Shown one piece after another: positions 36,740 to 49,464 of a DNA stretch of 64,000 nt. Under the pieces are notes generated by a model that saw only the letters and a list, made by a program, of their open reading frames with translations, did not search any database and was not told the DNA's origin. A program made the position numbers and the translations under genes. Origin of the DNA: Diorhabda sublineata (Eukaryota; Arthropoda; Insecta; Coleoptera; Chrysomelidae); assembly GCF_026230105.1 (NCBI RefSeq), contig NC_079474.1, positions 34,796,294-34,860,293 on the forward strand, in the 5' to 3' direction. The number at the start of each line of letters is the position of its first letter. Within the stretch, counting starts at the first letter, position 1.

Positions 36740-36934
36740 TTAGGTTTCAATTAATTCCTTTACATCGCATTTGAGGAATGTCTTCAATGAAGGATTGATA
36801 TCCAAAATAGCTGTATGGGCATTAGAGGATTGTTGAACGTCTGGAATTTTCGGTTTCGCTTTACCGTCTATTGTTTCGGTTATAATTCGACTTGGAAGAT
36901 CACACATTCGAGTTAGATTTAATATGCACGGCAA
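36740..36934 (-). pseudogene. Orphan coding-like segment, unrecognised
   Basis: A 64-codon minus-strand stretch ends in a stop and has balanced, protein-like composition (MCDLPSRIITETIDGKAKPK, then AHTAILDINPSLKTFLKCDV), unlike the F/L/I-rich shadow ORFs elsewhere. It could be a last exon or a fragment of a processed copy. No convincing acceptor or poly(A) signal was found, and I cannot name a family. Confidence 0.3.
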
Positions 36935-37102
36935 GGAATAGAGAATTTCATTTAATTCTCACAATTTCATACGTATATAAACAAAAATACTTTATGAAGT
37001 TGTGGAAACACGTTTCTAGATTATTTCTGAATTTGAATATCAAAAATATTTTCATTCACAACATCCAACTTTGCCTTCAGTATCATTTTGAAGTATAAAA
37101 CA

Positions 37103-37198
37103 ATGAAAAAACGCGCAGAATTAGTTAAAGGCTCAATATTGTACAATGCGAAAATTATGCACAATCATTTGCCAATTGAAATCAAATCTATTACATAA
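37103..37198 (+). pseudogene. Possible C-terminal scrap of a non-LTR retrotransposon
   Basis: The frame reads KGSILYNAKIMHNHLPIEIK and then stops. This resembles the 'SLFYxGxKLYNxLPxEIK' end of many non-LTR reverse transcriptase proteins. Only about 30 codons remain and the resemblance is from memory. Confidence 0.3.
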
Positions 37199-37867
37199 TA
37201 GGTGAATAATTGTGTAAAAATAGTTTTCTTTTTCTTAAAATATGGTTAGCATAAACTCTTCTGCTCTAATTTGCATGGAGAAACAGTTTTTTGCTCTCTA
37301 CATCACAATAATGGATCTTATGAATAGATATTTTGTAATAAAGAATGGAATCGTTCCAATTACGAGTAGATGGAGGAAGAGGTTTATATATAACGAGCAA
37401 TTATACAAGATTTCGTTTCGATATTCTATTTTCTTGAGGGAGGATATTCACCACAATCGTTTCGCTGATTTCATTCTTGTTAACTTCATTTTTTTTCTAT
37501 ATCCATCAGTGGTTTAGACACTTTCCAATGTCAATTAGGATTATTTTGATAATTAGGTTACCGAAACTCAGCTTTTTATATAGATAATAAAATTCCTAAA
37601 CTTTCAATTCTCTATCTGAATAAATAAGCGACTGACTAGAGATTTGCCCCCAAAAAGTCATTAGTAGTTTTTAATTCGAATTTTTTATTACTTTACCACA
37701 AATGCGATACCGGAACGTCATTAATATGTGTCGTTTGAAAATCGGATGCTGATGGGTTTGGATAGAACCATTAGGGTGTCATGTATAAAGGGAAAAAAAC
37801 AAAAGTAAATACGAGGTTTATACACAGCTTTCCAATAGGAATTTACTATGATCTATCGATTAGTTAG

Positions 37868-40800
37868 ACTACAACTTTGTTTGTCTCTGAGAAATATTTT
37901 TAGAGACGGTCTACTAAAAAAATCAACAGTTGTTCGTCAAAAAAAACATAAAATTGTCTTTAGAAACTGTCTATTACAAAAACAAATGTTCAATTGAACT
38001 ACAAAACTGTCTTTTCAAAGTCCAAAACTTTGTTTGTCTCTGAGAAATGTTTTTAGAGACGATCTTCTACAAAAATCAACAGTCATTTGTTAAAAGAAAC
38101 ATAGAATTGTCTTTAGAAACTGTCTATTACAAAAACAAATGTTCAATTGAACTACAAAACTGTCTTTTCAAAGTCCAAAACTTTGTTTGTCTCTGAGAAA
38201 TGTTTTTAGAGACGATCTTCTACAAAAATCAACAGTCATTTGTTAAAAGAAACATGGAATTGTCTTTAGAAACTGTCTATTACAAAAACAAATGTTCAAT
38301 TGAACTACAAAACTGTCTTTTCAAAGTCCAAAACTTTGTTTGTCTCTGAGAAATGTTTTTAGAGACGATCTTCTACAAAAATCAACAGTCATTTGTTAAA
38401 AGAAACATAGAATTGTCTTTAGAAACTGTCTATTACAAAAACAAATGTTCAATTGAACTACAAAACTGTCTTTTCAAAGTCCAAAACTTTGTTTGTCTCT
38501 GAGAAATGTTTTTAGAGACGATCTTCTACAAAAATCAACAGTCATTTGTTGAAAGAAACATGGAATTGTCTTTAGAAACTGTCTATTACAAAAACAAATG
38601 TTCAATTGAACTACAAAACTGTCTTTTCAAAGTCCAAAACTTTGTTTGTCTCTGAGAAATGTTTTTAGAGACTATCTTCTACAAAAATCAACAGTCATTT
38701 GTTAAAAGAAACATAGAATTGTCTTTAGAAACTGTCTATTACAAAAACAAATGTTCAATTGAACTACAAAACTGTCTTTTCAAAGTCCAAAACTTTGTTT
38801 GTCTCTGAGAAATGTTTTTAGAGACTATCTTCTACAAAAATCAACAGTCATTTGTTAAAAGAAACATAGAATTTTCTTTAGAAACTGTGGATTACAAAAA
38901 CAAATGTTCAATTGAACTACAAAACTGTCTTTTCAAAGTCCAAAACTTTGTTTGTCTCTGAGAAATGTTTTTAAGACTGTCTTCTACAAAAATCAACAGT
39001 CATTTGTTAAAAGAAACATAGAATTGTCTTTAGAAACTGTGGATTACAAAAACAAATGTTCAATTGAACTACAAAACTGTCTTTTCAAAGTCCAAAACTT
39101 TGTTTGTCTCTGAGAAATGTTTTTTGAGATTGTCTTCTACAAAAATCAACAGTCATTTGTTAAAAGAAACATGGAATTGTCTTTAGAAACGGTCTATTAC
39201 AAAAACAAATGTTCAATTGAACTACAAAACTGTCTTTTCAAAGTCCAAAACTTTGTTTGTCTCTGAGAAATGTTTTTAGAGACTATCTTCTACAAAAATC
39301 AACAGTCATTTGTTAAAAGAAACATAGAATTTTCTTTAGAAACTGTGGATTACAAAAACAAATGTTCAATTGAACTACAAAACTGTCTTTTCAAAGTCCA
39401 AAACTTTGTTTGTCTCTGAGAAATGTTTTTAAGACTGTCTTCTACAAAAATCAACAGTCATTTGTTAAAAGAAACATAGAATTGTCTTTAGAAACTGTGG
39501 ATTACAAAAACAAATGTTCAATTGAACTACAAAACTGTCTTTTCAAAGTCCAAAACTTTGTTTGTCTCTGAGAAATGTTTTTTGAGATTGTCTTCTACAA
39601 AAATCAACAGTCATTTGTTAAAAGAAACATGGAATTGTCTTTAGAAACGGTCTATTACAAAAACAAATGTTCAATTGAACTACAAAACTGTCTTTTCAAA
39701 GTCCAAAACTTTGTTTGTCTCTGAGAAATGTTTTTAGAGACGATCTTCTACAAAAATCAACAGTCATTTGTTAAAAGAAACATGGAATTGTCTTTAGAAA
39801 CTGTCTATTACAAAAACAAATGTTCAATTGAACTACAAAACTGTCTTTTCAAAGTCCAAAACTTTGTTTGTCTCTGAGAAATGTTTTTAGAGACTATCTT
39901 CTACAAAAATCAACAGTCATTTGTTAAAAGAAACATAGAATTTTCTTTAGAAACTGTGGATTACAAAAACAAATGTTCAATTGAACTACAAAACTGTCTT
40001 TTCAAAGTCCAAAACTTTGTTTGTCTCTGAGAAATGTTTTTAAGACTGTCTTCTACAAAAATCAACAGTCATTTGTTAAAAGAAACATAGAATTGTCTTT
40101 AGAAACTGTGGATTACAAAAACAAATGTTCAATTGAACTACAAAACTGTCTTTTCAAAGTCCAAAACTTTGTTTGTCTCTGAGAAATGTTTTTAGAGACG
40201 ATCTTCTACAAAAATCAACAGTCATTTGTTAAAAGAAACATAGAATTGTCTTTAGAAACTGTCTATTACAAAAACAAATGTTCAATTGAACTACAAAACT
40301 GTCTTTTCAAAGTCCAAAACTTTGTTTGTCTCTGAGAAATGTTTTTAGAGACGATCTTCTACAAAAATCAACAGTCATTTGTTGAAAGAAACATAGAATT
40401 GTCTTTAGAAACTGTCTATTACAAAAACAAATGTTCAATTGAACTACAAAACTGTCTTTTCAAAGTCCAAAACTTTGTTTGTCTCTGAGAAATGTTTTTA
40501 GAGACGATCTTCTACAAAAATCAACAGTCATTTGTTGAAAGAAACATGGAATTGTCTTTAGAAACTGTCTATTACAAAAACAAATGTTCAATTGAACTAC
40601 AAAACTGTCTTTTCAAAGTCCAAAACTTTGTTTGTCTCTGAGAAATGTTTTTAGAGACTATCTTCTACAAAAATCAACAGTCATTTGTTAAAAGAAACAT
40701 AGAATTTTCTTTAGAAACTGTGGATTACAAAAACAAATGTTCAATTGAACTACAAAACTGTCTTTTCAAAGTCCAAAACTTTGTTTGTCTCTGAGTAATG

Positions 40801-43800
40801 TTTTTAAGACTGTCTTCTACAAAAATCAACAGTCATTTGTTAAAAGAAACATAGAATTGTCTTTAGAAACTGTGGATTACAAAAACAAATGTTCAATTGA
40901 ACTACAAAACTGTCTTTTCAAAGTCCAAAACTTTGTTTGTCTCTGAGAAATGTTTTTTGAGATTGTCTTCTACAAAAATCAACAGTCATTTGTTAAAAGA
41001 AACATGGAATTGTCTTTAGAAATGGTCTATTACAAAAACAAATGTTCAATTGAACTACAAAACTGTCTTTTCAAAGTCCAAAACTTTGTTTGTCTCTGAG
41101 AAATGTTTTTAGAGACGATCTTCTACAAAAATCAACAGTCATTTGTTAAAAGAAACATGGAATTGTCTTTAGACACTGTCTATTACAAAAACAAATGTTC
41201 AATTGAACTACAAAACTGTCTTTTCAAAGTCCAAAACTTTGTTTGTCTCTGAGAAATGTTTTTAGAGACGATCTTCTACAAAAATCAACAGTCATTTGTT
41301 AAAAGAAACATGGAATTGTCTTTAGAAACTGTCTATTACAAAAACAAATGTTCAATTGAACTACAAAACTGTCTTTTCAAAGTCCAAAACTTTGTTTGTC
41401 TCTGAGAAATGTTTTTAGAGACTATCTTCTACAAAAATCAACAGTCATTTGTTAAAAGAAACATAGAATTTTCTTTAGAAACTGTGGATTACAAAAACAA
41501 ATGTTCAATTGAACTACAAAACTGTCTTTTCAAAGTCCAAAACTTTGTTTGTCTCTGAGAAATGTTTTTAAGACTGTCTTCTACAAAAATCAACAGTCAT
41601 TTGTTAAAAGAAACATAGAATTGTCTTTAGAAACTGTGGATTACAAAAACAAATGTTCAATTGAACTACAAAACTGTCTTTTCAAAGTCCAAAACTTTGT
41701 TTGTCTCTGAGAAATGTTTTTAGAGACGATCTTCTACAAAAATCAACAGTCATTTGTTAAAAGAAACATAGAATTGTCTTTAGAAACTGTCTATTACAAA
41801 AACAAATGTTCAATTGAACTACAAAACTGTCTTTTCAAAGTCCAAAACTTTGTTTGTCTCTGAGAAATGTTTTTAGAGACGATCTTCTACAAAAATCAAC
41901 AGTCATTTGTTGAAAGAAACATAGAATTGTCTTTAGAAACTGTCTATTACAAAAACAAATGTTCAATTGAACTACAAAACTGTCTTTTCAAAGTCCAAAA
42001 CTTTGTTTGTCTCTGAGAAATGTTTTTAGAGACGATCTTCTACAAAAATCAACAGTCATTTGTTGAAAGAAACATGGAATTGTCTTTAGAAACTGTCTAT
42101 TACAAAAACAAATGTTCAATTGAACTACAAAACTGTCTTTTCAAAGTCCAAAACTTTGTTTGTCTCTGAGAAATGTTTTTAGAGACTATCTTCTACAAAA
42201 ATCAACAGTCATTTGTTAAAAGAAACATAGAATTTTCTTTAGAAACTGTGGATTACAAAAACAAATGTTCAATTGAACTACAAAACTGTCTTTTCAAAGT
42301 CCAAAACTTTGTTTGTCTCTGAGTAATGTTTTTAAGACTGTCTTCTACAAAAATCAACAGTCATTTGTTAAAAGAAACATAGAATTGTCTTTAGAAACTG
42401 TGGATTACAAAAACAAATGTTCAATTGAACTACAAAACTGTCTTTTCAAAGTCCAAAACTTTGTTTGTCTCTGAGAAATGTTTTTTGAGATTGTCTTCTA
42501 CAAAAATCAACAGTCATTTGTTAAAAGAAACATGGAATTGTCTTTAGAAATGGTCTATTACAAAAACAAATGTTCAATTGAACTACAAAACTGTCTTTTC
42601 AAAGTCCAAAACTTTGTTTGTCTCTGAGAAATGTTTTTAGAGACGATCTTCTACAAAAATCAACAGTCATTTGTTAAAAGAAACATGGAATTGTCTTTAG
42701 ACACTGTCTATTACAAAAACAAATGTTCAATTGAACTACAAAACTGTCTTTTCAAAGTCCAAAACTTTGTTTGTCTCTGAGAAATGTTTTTAGAGACTAT
42801 CTTCTACAAAAATCAACAGTCATTTGTTAAAAGAAACATAGAATTTTCTTTAGAAACTGTGGATTACAAAAACAAATGTTCAATTGAACTACAAAACTGT
42901 CTTTTCAAAGTCCAAAACTTTGTTTGTCTCTGAGAAATGTTTTTAGAGACGATCTTCTACAAAAATCAACAGTCATTTGTTAAAAGAAACATGGAATTGT
43001 CTTTAGACACTGTCTATTACAAAAACAAATGTTCAATTGAACTACAAAACTGTCTTTTCAAAGTCCAAAACTTTGTTTGTCTCTGAGAAATGTTTTTAGA
43101 GACTATCTTCTACAAAAATCAACAGTCATTTGTTAAAAGAAACATAGAATTTTCTTTAGAAACTGTGGATTACAAAAACAAATGTTCAATTGAACTACAA
43201 AACTGTCTTTTCAAAGTCCAAAACTTTGTTTGTCTCTGAGAAATGTTTTTAAGACTGTCTTCTACAAAAATCAACAGTCATTTGTTAAAAGAAACATAGA
43301 ATTGTCTTTAGAAACTGTGGATTACAAAAACAAATGTTCAATTGAACTACAAAACTGTCTTTTCAAAGTCCAAAACTTTGTTTGTCTCTGAGAAATGTTT
43401 TTAGAGACGATCTTCTACAAAAATCAACAGTCATTTGTTAAAAGAAACATAGAATTGTCTTTAGAAACTGTGGATTACAAAAACAAATGTTCAATTGAAC
43501 TACAAAACTGTCTTTTCAAAGTCCAAAACTTTGTTTGTCTCTGAGAAATGTTTTTTGAGATTGTCTTCTACAAAAATCAACAGTCATTTGTTAAAAGAAA
43601 CATAGAATTGTCTTTAGAAACTGTCTATTACAAAAACAAATGTTCAATTGAACTACAAAACTGTCTTTTCAAAGTCCAAAACTTTGTTTGTCTCTGAGAA
43701 ATGTTTTTTGAGACTGTCTTCTACAAAAATCAACAGTCATTTGTTAAAAGAAACATGGAATTGTCTTTAGAAACGGTCTATTACAAAAACAAATGTTCAA

Positions 43801-45465
43801 TTGAACTACAAAACTGTCTTTTCAAAGTCCAAAACTTTGTTTGTCTCTGAGAAATGTTTTTAGAGACGATCTTCTACAAAAATCAACAGTCATTTGTTAA
43901 AAGAAACATGGAATTGTCTTTAGAAACTGTCTATTACAAAAACAAATGTTCAATTGAACTACAAAACTGTCTTTTCAAAGTCCAAAACTTTGTTTGTCTC
44001 TGAGAAATGTTTTTAGAGACTATCTTCTACAAAAATCAACAGTCATTTGTTAAAAGAAACATAGAATTTTCTTTAGAAACTGTGGATTACAAAAACAAAT
44101 GTTCAATTGAACTACAAAACTGTCTTTTCAAAGTCCAAAACTTTGTTTGTCTCTGAGAAATGTTTTTAAGACTGTCTTCTACAAAAATCAACAGTCATTT
44201 GTTAAAAGAAACATAGAATTGTCTTTAGAAACTGTGGATTACAAAAACAAATGTTCAATTGAACTACAAAACTGTCTTTTCAAAGTCCAAAACTTTGTTT
44301 GTCTCTGAGAAATGTTTTTTGAGATTGTCTTCTACAAAAATCAACAGTCATTTGTTAAAAGAAACATAGAATTGTCTTTAGAAACTGTCTATTACAAAAA
44401 CAAATGTTCAATTGAACTACAAAACTGTCTTTTCAAAGTCCAAAACTTTGTTTGTCTCTGAGAAATGTTTTTTGAGATTGTCTTCTACAAAAATCAACAG
44501 TCATTTGTTAAAAGAAACATGGAATTGTCTTTAGAAACTGTCTATTACAAAAACAAATGTTCAATTGAACTACAAAACTGTCTTTTCAAAGTCCAAAACT
44601 TTGTTTGTCTCTGAGAAATGTTTTTAGAGACTATCTTCTACAAAAATCAACAGTCATTTGTTAAAAGAAACATAGAATTGTCTTTAGAAACTGTGGATTA
44701 CAAAAACAAATGTTCAATTGAACTACAAAACTGTCTTTTCAAAGTCCAAAACTTTGTTTGTCTCTGAGAAATGTTTTTTGAGATTGTCTTCTACAAAAAT
44801 CAACAGTCATTTGTTAAAAGAAACATAGAATTGTCTTTAGAAACTGTCTATTACAAAAACAAATGTTCAATTGAACTACAAAACTGTCTTTTCAAAGTCC
44901 AAAACTTTGTTTGTCTCTGAGAAATGTTTTTTGAGACTGTCTTCTACAAAAATCAACAGTCATTTGTTAAAAGAAACATAGAATTGTCTTTAGAAACTGT
45001 GGATTACAAAAACAAATGTTCAATTGAACTACAAAACTGTCTTTTCAAAGTCCAAAACTTTGTTTGTCTCTGAGAAATGTTTTTTGAGATTGTCTTCTAC
45101 AAAAATCAACAGTCATTTGTTAAAAGAAACATAGAATTGTCTTTAGAAACTGTCTATTACAAAAACAAATGTTCAATTGAACTACAAAACTGTCTTTTCA
45201 AAGTCCAAAACTTTGTTTGTCTCTGAGAAATGTTTTTAAGACTGTCTTCTACAAAAATCAACAGTCATTTGTTAAAAGAAACATAGAATTGTCTTTAGAA
45301 ACTGTGGATTACAAAAACAAATGTTCAATTGAACTACAAAACTGTCTTTTCAAAGTCCAAAACTTTGTTTGTCTCTGAGAAATGTTTTTAAGACTGTCTT
45401 CTACAAAAATCAACAGTCATTTGTTAAAAGAAACAGAATTGTCTTTAGAAACTGTTTATTACTAT
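37868..45465. repeat. 153-bp satellite, array 3 (about 50 units), most homogeneous
   Basis: Same family and orientation as arrays 1 and 2 but with its own diagnostic bases: CTTTTCAAAGTCCAAAACTT replaces CTTTTTGAAGTCTAAAA. Landmark TCCAAAAC recurs every 153 bp (38021, 38174, 38327), or 151 bp where TTTTTAGAGAC is shortened to TTTTTAAGAC. Higher-order structure: the rare variant CTCTGAGTAATG appears at about 40,793 and 42,321 (1,528 bp, ten monomers), with matching neighbours. Confidence 0.95.
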
Positions 45466-45467
45466 TT

Positions 45468-45507
45468 CACACAAATATAAAATTGAAGGAATACAATATA
45501 GAAAGTC
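45468..45507. repeat. 40-bp right flank shared by two satellite arrays (copy 2)
   Basis: Exact copy of 36,206-36,245, again abutting the last satellite unit. Here it leads directly into decayed retrotransposon sequence. Confidence 0.85.
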
Positions 45508-45509
45508 AT

Positions 45510-46345
45510 GTGGATTTACGAGAAGAAGCCACGTCTTAAAATAAAAAATGAAGTAGCAAAGAGAAATTCCAAACAGTACAAAGAAAAAATGGATAATGCG
45601 AACATAAAAAATGAAAGGAATTCAGGGAATAGCTCTGTAGAGAATATTTGAAAGGAATGCTTAACACTACGACACGGAGCTGCGAAGGAAGGTAGAAGAT
45701 GGAATAGAAGAAGAAGAAAGTGAAGAGCTTATAACTAAAGAAGAATTAGTCATAGCAATAAAACAGCTCAAAAATAGGAAGGTACAAGAAAAAGACAAAA
45801 TCACAACCAAGATGATAAGGAACGTAGTAGAGAAAGCATCCTAATTATTGTTAAAACTTTCCTATTGAGTATGGAAAGAAGAAAAAACTTTAGAAAATTG
45901 AAAAATGGACTTAATATTACCAGTGAACACAAAAAGGAATAGCAATAATTATAGAGATATAGGGGAAGATCTCTGTTGTGCGAACAACTTTGAAGGAGTC
46001 GACAAGACAAGACCACTTTACATTGAAGAAGCTTTTGATAAATTCCAACGAAAGAAAATATGGAAAATCTGCAAAAACGAAATGCTAACAGCAAATTACT
46101 ATCAATTGCAGATGATATAATAGTCATTTAAACAGCTAGGAACAAATATTGATAAAAGGAATAAAAATAAACAAAAAAAAAACAGAAATTATGGTAGTAG
46201 CAACAAAAAATGAAGTTTTGGTTGGATAGGAGAAGATAGAACAAGTTAGTGGCTTCCAATATCAAGGAATTATGTTGGAAAAAGCAGAAAAGAGTGACAT
46301 ATAGAATAGAGAAGGAAAAAAATGCGGCTTTGAATATTTGAAACC
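45510..46345 (+). pseudogene. Decayed non-LTR retrotransposon reverse transcriptase
   Basis: Plus-strand segments in shifting frames follow the order of a non-LTR RT. ITKEELVIAIKQLKNRK (pre-RT motif) comes first, then MIRNVVEKAS and VWKEEKTLEN*KM, then LILPVNTKRNSNNYRDIG (equivalent of 'PIYKKGDxxxCxNYRGI'). EEAFDKFQRKKIWKI (motif with 'AFDxVPRxxLW') and LSIADDIIVI (the catalytic box, with FADD reading IADD) follow, and finally KGIKINKKKTEIMVVATK and EQVSGFQYQGIML. Numerous stops, frameshifts and deletions rule out activity. Clade (jockey, RTE or similar) cannot be fixed by eye. Confidence 0.85.
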
Positions 46346-49149
46346 GATTCTAGCATGACGATGCTTTTGCCCGATTATGACCAGTAGTGAGATTGTGACC
46401 AAATTAAGCATCAAAGTGTACTAATTCTAATATATTCCCCAGCTATCGAATACCTGCGTTTAAATTTTTTAGTTTCTCTTGAAAATCATTAAACGCAATA
46501 TTCAAATTGACGCTTGACGCAGATATTAATTATAACCTTATTAAACAACAATAAAAATTTTGTCTAGTAGTAAATTTCGTATTAGGTAATCCCCTGAATC
46601 ATTCCCTTTCCCTTTATGTAACTGCGCGGACCCAAAACAAATAAAACAACAATGTTTGACTTTCTTTTTGAAAGTGACTCAATTAAAGAGATTTTTTTTA
46701 TATTTCGAAATTCAAAAGGGTCCCTTATAATAATAATAATAAAAAAAGCCTTGTGTTGCTGTTAAATAAATTTGTTTATTAAATTGAAAAACTAATTTAA
46801 ATCGAATTCGCTTTGATGTCCCATGGCTGCCTACTTTATTGCGTCTTTTTCTTTTAATTTTGCCCGTGGATGTACAACTTCATCATTCAGGAATTTCACT
46901 TGTTTTTGTTTTCATTTTTTTCAACGGAAACCTCCTGCTAACTAAATTAAAAAGTAATATACGTCTACATCTACAGAACCGGAAATGCATGTTAATTTCC
47001 ACGTTGTGAACGATCTCGTTTCATTTTTATCTCGTAGTTCATTATTTTGTTGTTAGTACAACCTCAAACTACACGGTGTACACCACCACTACACCAACAC
47101 TCGCAATTACACTGTCTAACGCGCGTTTCTAAATAACCTTAAAAAGAAACATTTGGGTGCTGATTTGCTTTGAAAATTTAAGATATTGATCGTCGTTAAT
47201 TACAGAAAATTCAATACACAAAATAAAAAGAAAAATGGTTATGAATCGCGACTGGATTTCTAAAGAAAAATATATTAATATTCGTAAATCAGAAGGTTTA
47301 TCTATTGATCTATTTCAACGTTTTGGAAACCGTTTTGAAGGATAACCAATTGTTTATTAAGCATATTTTATATGAATAAGACTGATTCCAAACTCTCCCT
47401 AGCATCATGAAGAACAGATATAAAAAATCAGAGTAATATCCAAGATCAAATAAACTCCTACTGATTGCTGATTGATATGCATCGCATGCAGATCTTCAGC
47501 TAGATTAAAATCGTGTTTGAAGATCGAAGAATTGAAGATTAACGTTTCTAATGAAAGTCAAATCGCAGAATCCTTGGGTCGTAATACCAGGAACCTCAAA
47601 GTTTAGTCTCAGTAATTGACAATATTGCAAGGAACCATGCAAAACATGTAGTGGATGTATTGACTGACAAAAGAAAATTTTCAAAATACCGAGCCTTGTT
47701 TGTATAAAAAGAAAGCAGAATCAACTCTTGAAGAATGTGAAGATTGATCAATTGATCCATGAAGACAAGGAAAATCAAAGCAATGTAAAAATTACTAAAA
47801 TTTCAGTTGATAAATCGTCACCAAAGTTTGTATAACCAAATTTGATTAATAAAAAATTAATAATAAAGTGAAGACTTTCATTTTTCGTAACAGGCACTCT
47901 GAATTACCCTATACGGGGGCTACGAAACTGGAGGAGTTAGATTTTCACAACACCTGCATAATCTAAAATTCCAAATAGTTATTTTGGACAGCAGGTAATT
48001 CCTCATACGGCCCTAGGTAAATAAAATAACTTTCAATTTATCCTTCTAAACGAAATATCATGAAATTTACCTGTCCAAATATTATTAGGTTATGTTACGT
48101 GAAACATTTTGACGAAGTCAAATATTTATCCGAGAAATTAGAAGTCCCAAAACTACTATACATTTCATTTAATAATATATAGTTTTCTCTCAGTTGATTC
48201 CCTCAAAGTTGTAAGGCTTTTTGGCAAACCAAGGGTGATAAGGGCCCTTTAAATGAATTCCATTCGTTTATTTGGATAACTAGTTATATCAAGGTCAAGG
48301 TAAACCGGGAATTGGGTTTCGATAAACCTATTATCGTCTTCAGAGACTTATAGTGAACGAAATCATGTTGAAAATTACTTGGCGATTTGTCGCTGAATTA
48401 AAAACGATTTTTTATTGTAACACGTGACTGGAAAACATCAATTCCAACAGTGGTCACACACCCATGGATCCATTTATTCCTATGTCTAACAAATTACTAC
48501 ACGAACCCCCGATTTGCAAACGACTTTCTTTTTCAGTCGTAATCATGTGTTTTATTTAAATCTGTAAATGGCAGTTGTTAGGCCAGTACTAGGTTGGTTT
48601 TAATTCTGAATTCTTTATGTGTACACCGCTTCTCAACCTTTAGAATACACGTTCAATTGGCCTCAATTGAGTCGCGTTCTATTTCTTGAAACCTCTTACT
48701 GTCAGTTTTCCGTTGGCCGTTTTAACCAAAACTTATCTCTTATGACATTTTTTGATGTGTTGTCTAAAAATGTACGGAATTTTCATCCCCACAACCTTAA
48801 TTTATTATATCTACCACGTTTTTTTTAATTGGGGATGTCTCAAAATCGACATAAAGTTTATATCAACAAGCAAATTTGTTTCTAAAAGGAACTGAAATAA
48901 AATAAAAGTTTATGTCTACTTATCGATCAATTGTAAATATTTAGAGGTCACTAAGGAAGATTTTAACTTTTCATAGAGTAGTAGAGCAGTCCATATTCTC
49001 GATCCGTTTGTCCCCAATGTCCCAAATCAGATTATCAACTTCTTCGAGTTGAATCGATACAGTTTGCTTCAAGTTTGAAGACACCACGTTGGTGGTCATC
49101 TTTATGTAATTTGGTTGGGACTGCTCGTTCGTTATTGATAGTAAGATAT
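46346..49149. other. Spacer without a recognised gene
   Basis: AT-rich unique sequence with an AAT microsatellite near 46,728-46,742. Open stretches at 47,596-47,778 (-) and 48,619-48,828 (+) show no domain features. Parts of 47,450-47,810 look like decayed coding sequence, but no family could be assigned. Confidence 0.4.
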
Positions 49150-49464
49150 TGGGTAGCAGAGTTTAAGCGATGTCCTACGATCTGCGAAGACCAAATTAAG
49201 TGATGATTCCAAAAATGTTGAAGAAAAACCGCTGGATGATCGTCGATTGAAGGGCATTTCAAAAAGTGCTTTATATCGCATTTTAACTGAAAATTTGGAC
49301 ATGAGAAAGCTGTGTACAAGATTGGTGCTCATATTGGAACACAAACAACATCGTGAAGATGTTTGTTTTACAGAAATAAGGCCGTTTCATAATTATTAAA
49401 GTTTGAATTGTTACCTAATTCACCAGATTTAACCCCCTCGGATTATTTTATGTTTCTAGATTGA
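49150..49464 (+). pseudogene. Decayed mariner-type transposase fragment
   Basis: Plus-strand segments in mariner order: WVAEFKRC (family 'WxAEFKRGRT'), DDRRLKGISKSALYRILTEN with LDMRKLC (family 'DRRLK...ISxxxVxxILxExLxMRKLCARWVPR'), and LLPNSPDLTPSDYFMFLD (family 'LPHPPYSPDLAPSDYFLF', which carries the third catalytic Asp). The catalytic core between MRKLC and the SPDL motif is deleted, and frameshifts and stops are present. Non-functional. Confidence 0.85.

Larger units (their letters stand above)
36246..37867. other. Spacer between satellite arrays 2 and 3
   Basis: Mostly unique AT-rich sequence. It contains a short orphan open stretch (36,740-36,934) and a possible retrotransposon tail (37,103-37,198), both listed separately. 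A 91-codon plus-strand open stretch at 37,242-37,517 has no recognisable features and is not called. Confidence 0.45.

Noticed and set aside
37242..37517. 91-codon plus-strand ORF starting with ATG
   Set aside because: No signal peptide, domain, splice or poly(A) context. The length is plausible by chance in this amount of AT-rich sequence.
45801..46127. 108-codon minus-strand ORF
   Set aside because: It is the antisense of the decayed reverse transcriptase, which reads clearly on the plus strand.
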